Source: Coraliomargarita sp. CAG:312 (lineage in GTDB: Bacteria > Verrucomicrobiota > Verrucomicrobiia > Opitutales > Intestinicryptomonadaceae). Taken from it: 37,985 nucleotides of DNA. The position numbers and the translations under genes were made by a program. The stretch spans positions 1 to 37,985 of the forward strand of contig FR901584.1 of NCBI GenBank assembly GCA_000438015.1, given 5' to 3'. This document shows positions 25,546-33,996 of this stretch, in pieces (within the stretch, counting starts at the first letter, position 1; every line of letters begins with the position of its first letter). The notes under the pieces were generated by a model, which was given only the letters and a program-made list of their open reading frames with translations, made no database searches and was not told the DNA's origin.

Positions 25546-26562
25546 TTAACCTAGTCCCAATCTCTTGGAAATTTTTTTTATGAAGAGTTTTATTTTAAAA
25601 TAAACGTATAGGGCAGGAGGTAATCTTTTGGCGGCGAATAGGCGAAAAGTATTTTTGAAAAAAACGCTTTTCGACGCCGTTGAAATTTGCGCGGCATCGC
25701 ACCAACTTTGTGTGAGCCTAAAAACAGCCGGCAGATCCGCAAATGAAGCAGATTCGTAAGACAGTTTTAGATACACTATGGATCTCCTCAGCAAACAGGC
25801 TAGTATATCCGGATTGTTTACGCCTTTTGACTTTAAGAAAGAACAAATTTCAATCGAACGCAGCATCGGCATTTGCGGATTTGATATTTTTTCGTAGTCG
25901 AGCAGGTATGTTTTTCGCCAGTGGTAGTACGCCTTGCCAGTGTAAACGATTCTTTGGGCTGCGCACATTGTTGCAACTTGGAACAGATTGTCTTCCCAGC
26001 CGCGAATTTCCCCGGATTTAAAAGTTATGCCGCTGTCTAATAGAAAAGACCTTTTGTATATGCAGGACCATATGCTTGGATGGGCGGAGAATATTTCCGG
26101 GTGTTTTTCAATTTTAAAAACCCCGAAATCGCCAATATCCAAACCGCGGAATTTTTCGCGGCGTTTCTTGGGCGTATCGGTAAATTCCCAAAATGCTGAC
26201 TTTACAATATCGGCGTTTGAATCTTCAGCTAGCCTGTACAAATCCTCAAACATCCTTTCGTCTATAAAATCGTCGGGTTCGATTAGCGCGATATAATCTC
26301 CGGAACAGCTTCCCAAGGCTTTGTTGCAGGCCGCGGCGTAGCCTTTATTTTGCGTGTGGAACACTTTTATTCTGGAATCTGTCTTTGCGTAATTGTCGCA
26401 AATTTCCGGTGAAGAATCTGTCGAGCCGTCGTCTATTAAAATCGCCTCGAAACTTTTCAAAGTTTGCCGCAAAATAGAATTCAGGCATTGCTTCAAATAT
26501 CTGTCCACATTGTAAACCGGAACAATTGCCGAGACTTTACAGGCAGTTGATTCTTTTTTCAT
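25546..26562 (-). CDS. Family 2 glycosyltransferase
   Basis: A 338-residue GT2 enzyme with a GT-A fold. AIVPVYNVDRYL (12-23) and IDDGSTDSSPEI (43-54) are the N-terminal nucleotide-binding segments; EPDD (95-98) supplies the DxD-type metal motif; GWEDNLF in mid-protein is the ED acceptor/catalytic motif region. No membrane anchors are clear. The start at 26562 is chosen over a TTG at 26580; both overlap the upstream GT2 gene. It would transfer a sugar in assembly of the surface glycan whose exporter and mutase genes follow. Donor and acceptor are unknown. Confidence 0.88.
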   Translation of the reverse strand: MKKESTACKVSAIVPVYNVDRYLKQCLNSILRQTLKSFEAILIDDGSTDSSPEICDNYAKTDSRIKVFHTQNKGYAAACNKALGSCSGDYIALIEPDDFIDERMFEDLYRLAEDSNADIVKSAFWEFTDTPKKRREKFRGLDIGDFGVFKIEKHPEIFSAHPSIWSCIYKRSFLLDSGITFKSGEIRGWEDNLFQVATMCAAQRIVYTGKAYYHWRKTYLLDYEKISNPQMPMLRSIEICSFLKSKGVNNPDILACLLRRSIVYLKLSYESASFADLPAVFRLTQSWCDAAQISTASKSVFFKNTFRLFAAKRLPPALYVYFKIKLFIKKISKRLGLG

Positions 26563-27427
26563 ATACCAAAATAATTCCAAAGAGCAGATACATTTCTCTT
26601 AGCCTTGCGACATCTACCCTGATTCTGGCTAGCGGAATCCCGGCAAGCTCAAAGACTCTTTTTGTGACAAAGGCTTCATCCTTTGGAATTTTTACTCCTC
26701 GATCCAGTAGAAATTTAACTGCCGCGCTTCTTACCGCATAGCGCTCTTGCTGCTTGATGGCCGATGGCTGCGAGGATACTATGCTGCCTTTTCTTTTAAC
26801 GTAATAATATTTTGCGCCCTCTACGGTTGCAATCCGCGCGGCGCGCCAGAGAGTTTCTGTGCAAAAGCGCACGTCGTCGCACCATGAAACGCGTTCAAAG
26901 ACTATATTATAGCCCTTAATGAGCGAAGTTTTGTACATTTTGTTTATAACTCCGTATTCAGGAGGGCAGTTTGCCGCTGCAAATATTTCAGACTTGTCCT
27001 CGTAAATATGCGTTCCCGTAAAATTCGTCCTAAATTTTTTCTTGCCGTTTTTTATCCTTATAAGGGTTGCGCAAACTATGTCGGCATTGTATTTTTCTGC
27101 GGCTTCCAAAAGGTTTTTTATGTAGTCGCGGTCTATGTAGTCGTCGGGATCCACGAAGCAAATATAATCTCCTTCTACCAGTTTCATCCCGTTGTTTCTG
27201 GCGGCGGGGCATCCTAGGTTTTCCTGGATTACTACCTTAAATCTCGAGTCGTTTTTTTCAAAATTTTTGCATATTTCAGCGGAGTTGTCGGTTGCTCCGT
27301 CTACAACGCATATAATTTGGAGATTGCGGTGAGACTGCGTGGCTACGGAATTGAGAGATTTATCTAAATAATCCGCCACATTATAAATGGGCAGTATAAC
27401 CGAAACTTTTTTAGATGCAATCTCCAT
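26537..27427 (-). CDS. Family 2 glycosyltransferase (first gene of the glf operon)
   Basis: A 296-residue GT2 enzyme. VILPIYNVADYLDKSL (10-25), VVDGATDNSAEI (41-52) and DPDD (93-96) are the GT-A nucleotide and metal motifs; WCDDVRF is the probable catalytic motif. It overlaps the next GT2 gene by 26 bases and the two share layout and spacing of motifs, suggesting a local duplication with subsequent divergence. It is the first gene of the operon that includes the exporter and glf. The DUF4422-GT8 gene is divergent across a 342-base gap. Confidence 0.88.
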   Translation of the reverse strand: MEIASKKVSVILPIYNVADYLDKSLNSVATQSHRNLQIICVVDGATDNSAEICKNFEKNDSRFKVVIQENLGCPAARNNGMKLVEGDYICFVDPDDYIDRDYIKNLLEAAEKYNADIVCATLIRIKNGKKKFRTNFTGTHIYEDKSEIFAAANCPPEYGVINKMYKTSLIKGYNIVFERVSWCDDVRFCTETLWRAARIATVEGAKYYYVKRKGSIVSSQPSAIKQQERYAVRSAAVKFLLDRGVKIPKDEAFVTKRVFELAGIPLARIRVDVARLREMYLLFGIILVYEKRINCL

Positions 27428-27769
27428 ATTTTCCCAAGCTAACGCATAGAACTTTCAAGACAAGTTAAATCAGCGCGTATATGCGTAAGATTTGCAATAT
27501 TCCAACTGTTTTATTTCTTGCCACAGCGCATAAATTTGTTTTTCTAAGGAAAATGGAGGATGGATCTTGCGTTGACGCATTTAGCTGCATTGCTACAAAC
27601 GCGATTTGTCATGCGGACATATTTCGATGCTATTATATGCAAAACAATGAGATATGTAGAACATAATAATTTTTATTATGCCGGTATTTTGCCCAGCAAT
27701 ATATCGGGTTTCTTTTTATATTTATAATAATGCGAATAATATACGATTATATTGCACACATAAGCCATC
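27428..27769. other. 342-base divergent intergenic region, AT-rich, no gene
   Basis: This separates the two glycan transcription units and probably holds both promoters. A 61-codon frame (27481-27666) is present, but has no ribosome-binding site or recognisable product and I do not call it. A plausible plus-strand promoter is TTGTCA (27606-27611) with TATTAT (27631-27636), though the 19-base spacer is longer than ideal. The tandem hairpins at 27662-27707 then lie in the leader of the plus-strand gene. I could not define a minus-strand promoter. Confidence 0.5.
27662..27707 (+). promoter_or_regulatory. Tandem leader hairpins, possible attenuator
   Basis: First hairpin: CATAATAA and TTATTATG around TTT (27662-27680). 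Second: 27681-27707, an eleven-pair stem with one mismatch (CCGGTAT against ATATCGG, then TTGC against GCAA) around a three-base loop, followed by GTTTCTTTTTATATT. The second resembles an intrinsic terminator in the plus direction. No plus-strand gene precedes it, so it would act in the leader of the DUF4422-GT8 gene 60 bases downstream. Confidence 0.4.
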
Positions 27770-29656
27770 ATGAAAGAAGGAACTGACGTAAAAATTTTCG
27801 TTTCGACAAGAATAGATTTAGACGCTAAGCAAATAGAAAATCCCTTGCTTATACCTGTCCGTTGCGGAGCGGTGTTTGACGAAAGAACAAACGTAAAATC
27901 TTTGGGTGACAATACCGGAGACAATATTTCCGCAAAGCGTATGTCGTTCAACGAGCTCACAGTTCAATATTGGGCTTGGAAAAACCAAAAGGCAGATTAT
28001 TTTGGGATTTGCCATTATAGGCGTTTTCTCGCATTTAATCCGCTTGAAGGGCCTAAGTCGTTTGAAGAGCGGAACAACGGATGCATATCTTTCGATAGGC
28101 TGTCGGAGGAAAACATAAAAAAATGCGGACTGACCGAAGAAAGAATGCTCGCCGAAATTCCAAAGTACGACGCCGTGTTCATAGAGCCTATAGACCTAAA
28201 GAAACACGGGGGAATAAGCAACTACCAGGCGATGAAGAATTGTCCAGAATACCATAATATAAAGGACATGGATGCCGCGATGGCTATAGTAAAAAAGAGG
28301 CATCCCGAAATGGCGGATATAGTTGACGAATATATGTTTAAATACAGGTATTCCTATCTTTACAATTGTTTTGTCATGAAATCCGGATTGTTTTCGGAAT
28401 ATTGCGAATGGCTATTTGGAATACTTTTCGAATTGGAACCTAATTTAGACATGTCGCATTATACAATGCAGCAATATAGAACTCCGGGGACAATTGCAGA
28501 AAGGCTTTTGGGAATTTATATATTGTATCTTGAAAGAAAGACCTCCTTGAAAATAAAGCATGTTCCCCTTGCATTCTTTGAAAATACGGAAGACGACGCC
28601 GTTTTGATTCCCGCGTTCGGCGGCAATAGCATCCCAATTGTCTCAAATTTCAATAATAATTACGTTTCTGTTTTCCTGGTGTTTATGCAGTCGTTCATCG
28701 AGTCGATGGACAAAGGAAAGAATTACGACTTTATTATACTTATAAGCGATATAACGCCGCTTTCAAAGAAGCGAATTTCCGAGGCTGTTTCCCCCCATAA
28801 AAATATATCCTTGAGATACTGCAATCCAAGCTACATTTTAAGCGGCGTAAACAAGGAGGTTTTTCACGAGTGCTACACCTCGGATTTATACTATCGCATA
28901 ACGGTTCCGTACATATTGGAGAAGTACTCAAAGGTGATCGTTTTGGATGCCGACACTATTTGCAAGCGCGACTTAAGTCTCCTTTACGAAATTGATATAT
29001 CCGGATTTCTTTTAGGCGCGGTAAAGGATACGGTAATGCAGGGGTATTTGAACGGGGCGCGCGGGGAGTTTCTGCCTTATCTTTCAAACAAGCTGAAACT
29101 TTCAAATCCGTACAATTATGTAAATACCGGTGTGTGTATAATGGATTGTTCCGCGTTTAGAAAGCAATATTCCAGGGATTTTATTGTTGATTTCATATCA
29201 AAAAACATACCCAAAGTGTACATATACGAGCAGGATATGCTTAACAAACTTTGCGACGGAAAAATCAAATTTATAGATCCCGCATGGAATTATTTTGCAA
29301 TAACTTCGGATTTTATAAAGAAGTGCGTTTCTCTAAGCGGAATGGAGTGCAGGGCTGGATATGAAAAGGCCAAGTTGTCTCCGTATATAATTCATTATGC
29401 AGCCGTTCCTAAACCTTGGAATGAACCAAATGTAGAATTTGGCGACCAATGGTGGCATTACGCAAGAAAAACTTCCTTTTACGAATCATTCTTAAAATCC
29501 ATGTCTGAGTATGCGGTTCGTTGCGCGCTTATGCCGCCTCCTCCGCCAAAGAAGAAATCAAAATTCAAATATTATAAATATAAGATACTAAGGAATATTG
29601 TCTTCGGCGAAATGAAACAGCGCTACGAAAGAAAATACCGCGAAATGAAGAAATAG
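27770..29656 (+). CDS. DUF4422-GT8 fusion glycosyltransferase
   Basis: A 628-residue two-domain enzyme. Residues about 8-250 match DUF4422 (PF14393), a glycosyltransferase-like domain common in capsule and O-antigen loci; the conserved YWAWKN and DYFGICHYRRF segments are clear. Residues about 295-560 are a GT8 domain: YVSVFLVFMQSFI, then VLDADT with the DxD motif at D393-A-D395, NTGVCIMD, and the C-terminal IIHYAAVPKPW (H542), which is the GT8 metal-binding HxxGxxKPW-type motif. A basic, Lys/Tyr-rich tail follows. It could add two successive sugars to a glycan. It is flanked by divergent and convergent glycan operons. Confidence 0.88.
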   Translation: MKEGTDVKIFVSTRIDLDAKQIENPLLIPVRCGAVFDERTNVKSLGDNTGDNISAKRMSFNELTVQYWAWKNQKADYFGICHYRRFLAFNPLEGPKSFEERNNGCISFDRLSEENIKKCGLTEERMLAEIPKYDAVFIEPIDLKKHGGISNYQAMKNCPEYHNIKDMDAAMAIVKKRHPEMADIVDEYMFKYRYSYLYNCFVMKSGLFSEYCEWLFGILFELEPNLDMSHYTMQQYRTPGTIAERLLGIYILYLERKTSLKIKHVPLAFFENTEDDAVLIPAFGGNSIPIVSNFNNNYVSVFLVFMQSFIESMDKGKNYDFIILISDITPLSKKRISEAVSPHKNISLRYCNPSYILSGVNKEVFHECYTSDLYYRITVPYILEKYSKVIVLDADTICKRDLSLLYEIDISGFLLGAVKDTVMQGYLNGARGEFLPYLSNKLKLSNPYNYVNTGVCIMDCSAFRKQYSRDFIVDFISKNIPKVYIYEQDMLNKLCDGKIKFIDPAWNYFAITSDFIKKCVSLSGMECRAGYEKAKLSPYIIHYAAVPKPWNEPNVEFGDQWWHYARKTSFYESFLKSMSEYAVRCALMPPPPPKKKSKFKYYKYKILRNIVFGEMKQRYERKYREMKK

Positions 29657-29703
29657 CACTTTAATGAAAATTTAATCTTTCCAGCCAGCCTTTAAGTTGT
29701 TTT

Positions 29704-30987
29704 TTAACTTTGTTTCAGGGCCGTTTTCATTCCGTCGGCAAAGGCTTGATGGGTCCACATGTAATCCCATTTCCCAAAACGCCCGATGCTCTCTATATTT
29801 ACGGAGTTCAAATAGTCCAGTACCGTCTTTCTATTTTTATAAATATCTTTATTAAATATTACATTTGCGTATTTTTCGAACCTGACATCTTTTACCAATA
29901 GGTCTTTTTTGTTAAAAATTCCCATGGAAGCTAGCTTTTCGATTGTATTGTTTAATATTTCTTGGGCGGAGGGAATATCTGAATCGTTGGCAAAGAATAT
30001 TTCAGCCTGAAGAGAGCTGCAGTTTTTAGGCGCATTGTCTGGAGATTTTAAACTGGGCGAATATACCCTGCTGGGAGGAATGTCTTCATCGTAAATGTAA
30101 AACCAGAGGTGCTTGGCAACATCCGCCCTATTAAATCCAAGCGAAACCATATATCCGCTTGTGTGCATCAAACTATTTGCGGCGGAAATTATTTCTTGGG
30201 GGGCGTTTTTTATCGCGGCAACGATTTCGGGCAGAGGGACAGAAGAAATCAAACGATCGTATACAATTGAAGATCCGTCTGAAAAAAACACTTTTCTAGA
30301 ATCGGCGTCCACTGCGCAGACATTTTTATTGAAAACTATGTCCAACGACTGCCGGCATGAGTCTAAGATGCTTCTGAATCCGCCTTTTTTAGGGTAGCGC
30401 ATGTATTTGGCATAGTAGAAATTTTCTTTTTGCTCTTCAAACGCTCCCTTTAAAATTTCGTCCAGAGAAGGGGAGTGCATCCTGTTCCCGACCCACTTGG
30501 TCTCTAAAATTTCTGGTTCAACCCCCCAATATTTTCGCGTATACTTAAATGGAAAATTTTCCGCAAAGTAGTTTCCATACTGGACTCTCAGCCATTCTGA
30601 ATAGTCCTTTATCTTTGAAATTTCAATCTGCGGCCTATTGACGAAATCGGAAATTATTTTGACTTTTTCAGCAGCGGGCAACGGGGCGAGATTATTCTGG
30701 GCGGGATGTTTCAACCAGAATCCCCGGTAATAATTGCTAGATACAGGCGGGTGCTCGAAAAGTGGGGAGGAGTTCTCGAATATAGATTTGATATATGGGT
30801 CGTCTGTAAAAGTGAAATGGACAAATTTGTCGAATCTAAATCCGTTTATTATAAAGTATGAACACAATCCCCCCCAGTCGCCGCTTTTTTCGTAAACGAC
30901 TGCGTTCTCCCCGTTTTTTTTCAAGTGGTATGCGGCGGAAATCCCGGCTATTCCGGCGCCCAAGACGACATTTTTGACTCTGTGCAT
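29704..30987 (-). CDS. FAD/NAD(P)-dependent oxidoreductase (amine-oxidase/UGM-like)
   Basis: A 427-residue flavoprotein. VVLGAGIAGISAAYHL (about 7-22) and YEKSGDWGGLCS (about 32-43) are the FAD-binding motifs shared by protoporphyrinogen oxidase, amine oxidase and UDP-galactopyranose mutase families; the C-terminal segment near residues 400-420 should complete FAD binding (SIGRFGKWDYM resembles the UGM-type terminal motif GRLGNYKYLDM). Its ATG directly follows the stop of the CDP-glucose dehydratase (TAAATG), so it belongs to the CDP-sugar operon. Its reaction may be a sugar-nucleotide rearrangement or oxidation. Distinct from the nearby glf in sequence. Confidence 0.8.
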   Translation of the reverse strand: MHRVKNVVLGAGIAGISAAYHLKKNGENAVVYEKSGDWGGLCSYFIINGFRFDKFVHFTFTDDPYIKSIFENSSPLFEHPPVSSNYYRGFWLKHPAQNNLAPLPAAEKVKIISDFVNRPQIEISKIKDYSEWLRVQYGNYFAENFPFKYTRKYWGVEPEILETKWVGNRMHSPSLDEILKGAFEEQKENFYYAKYMRYPKKGGFRSILDSCRQSLDIVFNKNVCAVDADSRKVFFSDGSSIVYDRLISSVPLPEIVAAIKNAPQEIISAANSLMHTSGYMVSLGFNRADVAKHLWFYIYDEDIPPSRVYSPSLKSPDNAPKNCSSLQAEIFFANDSDIPSAQEILNNTIEKLASMGIFNKKDLLVKDVRFEKYANVIFNKDIYKNRKTVLDYLNSVNIESIGRFGKWDYMWTHQAFADGMKTALKQS

Positions 30988-32058
30988 TTATTTTTTTTGA
31001 TGGGCGGAGATTTGTTCTTTGCAGAAGTCAAACATGTCGCTTTCAACAAGGGCGCGTTTGTACCAGTCTACCGTAAACTCTATCGCTTCGCAGAAAGATA
31101 GCTTTGCCTGCCAGTTTAATAGTTTATATGCCTTTGTGACGTCCAGGCTAAGCAACGTGTTTTCATGGGGCATATCGTTTTTTGAAACGTCCACAAGATT
31201 GCCCTTGCCGTAATACTTAACTAGGTATTCAACCACTTCCCAAACAGTTTTATTGGACTCGATTTTAGGACCGAAATTAAAGGCGTCGGCAAACTTTACT
31301 GGATTTTGCATTAACATCTCGCCGACTTTTAGATAGCCGCTTAAAGGCTCCAATACATGCTCCCAGGGGCGCGTGGATTTGGGGCTGCGAATTTCAATAT
31401 TTCTGGATTCTTCTATTGCTTTTATACAGTCGGGTATAAGCCTGTTTTCCGACCAGTCTCCCCCGCCTATTACATTTCCGGCCCTTACGGAAGCTACTGC
31501 TTTGCCGTGTTTGGAGTAGTCTTTGGGGTTGAAGTATGAATTGCGATAAGACGAAATCATTAGTTCGGCGCAGCCTTTTGATGAAGAGTAGGGATCGTAT
31601 CCCCCCATTCTGTCGGTTTCTTTATACCCCCATATTTGCTCAACATTCTCATAGCATTTATCGGAGGTTATCATTACCGCCGTTTTTATCGAATCCGATT
31701 TTCTGACCGCTTCCAATACGTTCAGAGATCCCATCAAGTTTGTTTCATAGGTATATTTTGGCGAAGCGTAGGCGGTTCTTACCAATGCTTGGGCCGCCAA
31801 ATGGAAAACTATCTCGGGCTTATATTTTTCAACCGCAGATTCAAGGGCGTCTGAATCCCTTATGTCTCCCCTTAAGTCCGCAAATAGGCGATTGTTCAAG
31901 TGGGAGGCGGAGTAATTGCCTCTAGGCGAATAGGGATCCAGTGCATATCCCACAACTTTTGCTCCCAGCATTGTAAGCCATATGGACAACCAGCTCCCTT
32001 TGAAGCCGGTATGACCGGTTACCATTACAACCTTGTCTTTATACGCGTTGTTATACAT
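30988..32058 (-). CDS. rfbG: CDP-glucose 4,6-dehydratase
   Basis: A 356-residue extended-SDR enzyme converting CDP-glucose to CDP-4-keto-6-deoxyglucose. NAD-binding TGHTGFKGSWL (14-24), DIRD (65-68), HLAAQALVR (86-94), TSDK (131-134) and the catalytic Y157-SSS-K161 are visible; TGHTGFKGSWL and TSDKCYEN are characteristic of CDP-glucose rather than dTDP-glucose dehydratases. Together with the cytidylyltransferase two genes upstream it forms the first half of a CDP-deoxyhexose pathway. It is 12 bases after the reductase/epimerase gene. Confidence 0.93.
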   Translation of the reverse strand: MYNNAYKDKVVMVTGHTGFKGSWLSIWLTMLGAKVVGYALDPYSPRGNYSASHLNNRLFADLRGDIRDSDALESAVEKYKPEIVFHLAAQALVRTAYASPKYTYETNLMGSLNVLEAVRKSDSIKTAVMITSDKCYENVEQIWGYKETDRMGGYDPYSSSKGCAELMISSYRNSYFNPKDYSKHGKAVASVRAGNVIGGGDWSENRLIPDCIKAIEESRNIEIRSPKSTRPWEHVLEPLSGYLKVGEMLMQNPVKFADAFNFGPKIESNKTVWEVVEYLVKYYGKGNLVDVSKNDMPHENTLLSLDVTKAYKLLNWQAKLSFCEAIEFTVDWYKRALVESDMFDFCKEQISAHQKK

Positions 32059-32070
32059 TGTCAGTGCTGT

Positions 32071-32967
32071 TTATTTTACGCATTTCCACCAATTTATCGT
32101 AGCGAGCAAACCTTCTTCAAGAGAGTATTTGGGCGTCCAGCCTATTGATTTCAGCTTTTCGTTGTTTCCGACAACAAGGTTGTCTTCAAACGCCGCAGGA
32201 ATTGCGCCCCACAAAATTTCTCCTTTAAAATCCGTAAGTTCCGCGATTAGGCTTACTATTCGGCGCAGCTGCACCGGATTTCCTGAACATATGTTTACTG
32301 CCCCTTCTAAATCGCTCTCAAGAACCGAGACAATAGCCCTTGCGGTGTCTTCAACATGCAGATAATCTTGGTATTTAAGGCAGTCGCTTACTTTTACATC
32401 CTCCCCTTTTAAACAAGAATTTATAACAGAGGGCACAAGCCTTTGGGGCTTTTCATTTGGGCCGTATAAATTAAAGATTCTAGGCCACTTGAATGCGACG
32501 GAATTCTGGGAGCAAAACACTTTTGCTATATTGTAAACGGCATTTTTTGAATTGCCGTACATTGTTTTAGGATCAGTCGGGGTTTCGTCTTCCAACAGAT
32601 ATCCGTACTTATATTCGTATTCCGAAACCGTTCCTGCTCCTAGAAAAACTTTTCCGCCATAGGAAACAAAGCTTTTTATTAAATTGAGGGTAGCAATAGC
32701 CCATTCCAAGTTCAAATTTGAAGTGTGGCATTTTGGCCCTACATACCAAGCCATGTGCACTAGGCATTCAAATTCGTTTTCCTTCATAAAACCTTCTACA
32801 GACGAAGAATCCATTAGGTTGATTTCGTGGGGAATTATGTTTTCGCGCGCATTCGGAAGCGGCGGTATCGCCGCTAAATGCACTTCATATCCCTTGCCGG
32901 CAAGTTCGCGCACGATATTTCCGCCGATAAATCCGGTGCCGCCTGTCACTAAAACGCGTTTTTGCAT
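32071..32967 (-). CDS. NAD-dependent epimerase/dehydratase family protein (CDP-deoxysugar tailoring)
   Basis: A 298-residue extended SDR. NAD(P)-binding TGGTGFIG (8-15) and catalytic Y137-GNS-K141 are clear; GAGTVSEYEYKYG (about 110-122) precedes the usual Ser/Thr position. Located between the cytidylyltransferase and the CDP-glucose 4,6-dehydratase, it probably acts on CDP-4-keto-6-deoxyglucose, as a 4-reductase (RfbJ-like, abequose/paratose type) or epimerase. No rfbH (3-dehydrase) is in the window, so a plain 6-deoxyhexose such as CDP-6-deoxyglucose-type or fucose-type product is possible. A good ribosome-binding site (AGGAG) precedes the ATG. Confidence 0.85.
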   Translation of the reverse strand: MQKRVLVTGGTGFIGGNIVRELAGKGYEVHLAAIPPLPNARENIIPHEINLMDSSSVEGFMKENEFECLVHMAWYVGPKCHTSNLNLEWAIATLNLIKSFVSYGGKVFLGAGTVSEYEYKYGYLLEDETPTDPKTMYGNSKNAVYNIAKVFCSQNSVAFKWPRIFNLYGPNEKPQRLVPSVINSCLKGEDVKVSDCLKYQDYLHVEDTARAIVSVLESDLEGAVNICSGNPVQLRRIVSLIAELTDFKGEILWGAIPAAFEDNLVVGNNEKLKSIGWTPKYSLEEGLLATINWWKCVK

Positions 32968-32976
32968 TCCGCTCTC

Positions 32977-33780
32977 CTATTCGCCTGCAAATGTATTCTG
33001 GTTGTCCCAAACTTTCCACGGAGCGTTTCCGCTTTCCCAATATTGATTAAGCTCGGTCTTATCGCGCATTGTGTCCATTGGGCGCCAAAACCCGGAATGT
33101 TTGTAGGCTTGGAGCTTGCCGTCTGCGGCGATTTTTTCAAGCGGGCGGCGCTCAAATGTCTCTGAGTCGTTATTGGGCTCTATATAGTTAAATACCTCGG
33201 GTTCGCAGACAAAAAAACCGCCGTTTATCCAAGCACCGTCTCCTTTAGGTTTTTCTTTAAACGATGAAATTGTATTGTCTTCAGTTATATTAAGCGCGCC
33301 GAATCTTCCCGACGGCTGTACGGCCGTCATTGTGAGAATCTTGCCGGAATTTTCATGGAATTTTAAAAGTTTGCATATATCTACATCGCAAACTCCGTCT
33401 CCATAAGTAAGCATAAACCGTTCATTTCCAACATATTCTTGGGCTTTCTTTATTCTGCTTCCCGTCATGGCATTCTGTCCCGTGTAGAGCATAGTCACTT
33501 TCCAAGGTTCAGTCCGCATCTTGTGGAGCTTTACGGAATTTGTTGTCATGTCAACTGTGACGTCGGAATATCTCTGGTAGTAATGTATGAAATAGTCCTT
33601 AATCATATGCGATTTGTAGCCCGTAAGTATTACAAATTCATTAAATCCGTAATGCGAATATATTTTCATTATGTGCCATAGGATGGGATACCCTCCTATT
33701 TCCACCATGGGTTTGGGCTTGTAAACTGTTTCCTCGCCCAGTCTCGTACCCAGGCCACCTGCTAGAATAAGGACTTTCAT
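32977..33780 (-). CDS. rfbF: Glucose-1-phosphate cytidylyltransferase
   Basis: A 267-residue nucleotidyltransferase making CDP-glucose from CTP and glucose 1-phosphate. The N-terminal LAGGLGTRLGEETVYKPKPM (6-25) is the signature, with the KPKPM lysine and the 'EET' specific for the RfbF branch. WHIMKIYSHYGFNEFVILTGYK and YGDGVCDVD (metal-binding aspartates) follow. Length fits the family (about 257). First gene of the CDP-sugar operon; a plausible promoter lies 33-60 bases upstream. Confidence 0.96.
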   Translation of the reverse strand: MKVLILAGGLGTRLGEETVYKPKPMVEIGGYPILWHIMKIYSHYGFNEFVILTGYKSHMIKDYFIHYYQRYSDVTVDMTTNSVKLHKMRTEPWKVTMLYTGQNAMTGSRIKKAQEYVGNERFMLTYGDGVCDVDICKLLKFHENSGKILTMTAVQPSGRFGALNITEDNTISSFKEKPKGDGAWINGGFFVCEPEVFNYIEPNNDSETFERRPLEKIAADGKLQAYKHSGFWRPMDTMRDKTELNQYWESGNAPWKVWDNQNTFAGE

Positions 33781-33812
33781 GCCGCTTGAAATACGTATTA
33801 TTTAATTGAATA

Positions 33813-33841
33813 ATTAGACCCCTTATTCGATTGTGAATCAA
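33813..33841 (-). promoter_or_regulatory. Promoter of the CDP-sugar operon
   Basis: On the minus strand, TTGATT (33841-33836) and TCTAAT (33818-33813) are separated by exactly 17 bases. The -10 box matches consensus at five of six positions. It would start transcription about 25 bases before the rfbF ATG. Confidence 0.5.
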
Positions 33842-33907
33842 GCTATTTTTTAGCGTATTGTCGGCGCGGCGCAAACAGATTTGCTTCTGAATCTGGAGGG
33901 TTCAAAA

Positions 33908-33930
33908 GTTTGCCCCAAACGGGGCGCCTG
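33908..33930 (-). terminator. Possible weak terminator after the HdeD-like gene
   Basis: GCCCC and GGGGC flank a four-base loop. On the minus strand the hairpin is followed by AAACTTTTG, an interrupted T-tract. It lies about 70 bases past the HdeD-like gene's stop and before the rfbF promoter region. Confidence 0.35.
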
Positions 33931-33996
33931 CGGCTAAATATCAAAAGCAAAATGCAAAGACTAGCGCAGAAGACGTTAAAAAGCCGCAGTCAGATG

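Noticed and set aside
27481..27666. 61-codon frame in the divergent glycan intergenic region
   Set aside because: No ribosome-binding site, no domain, and it overlaps the likely promoter.
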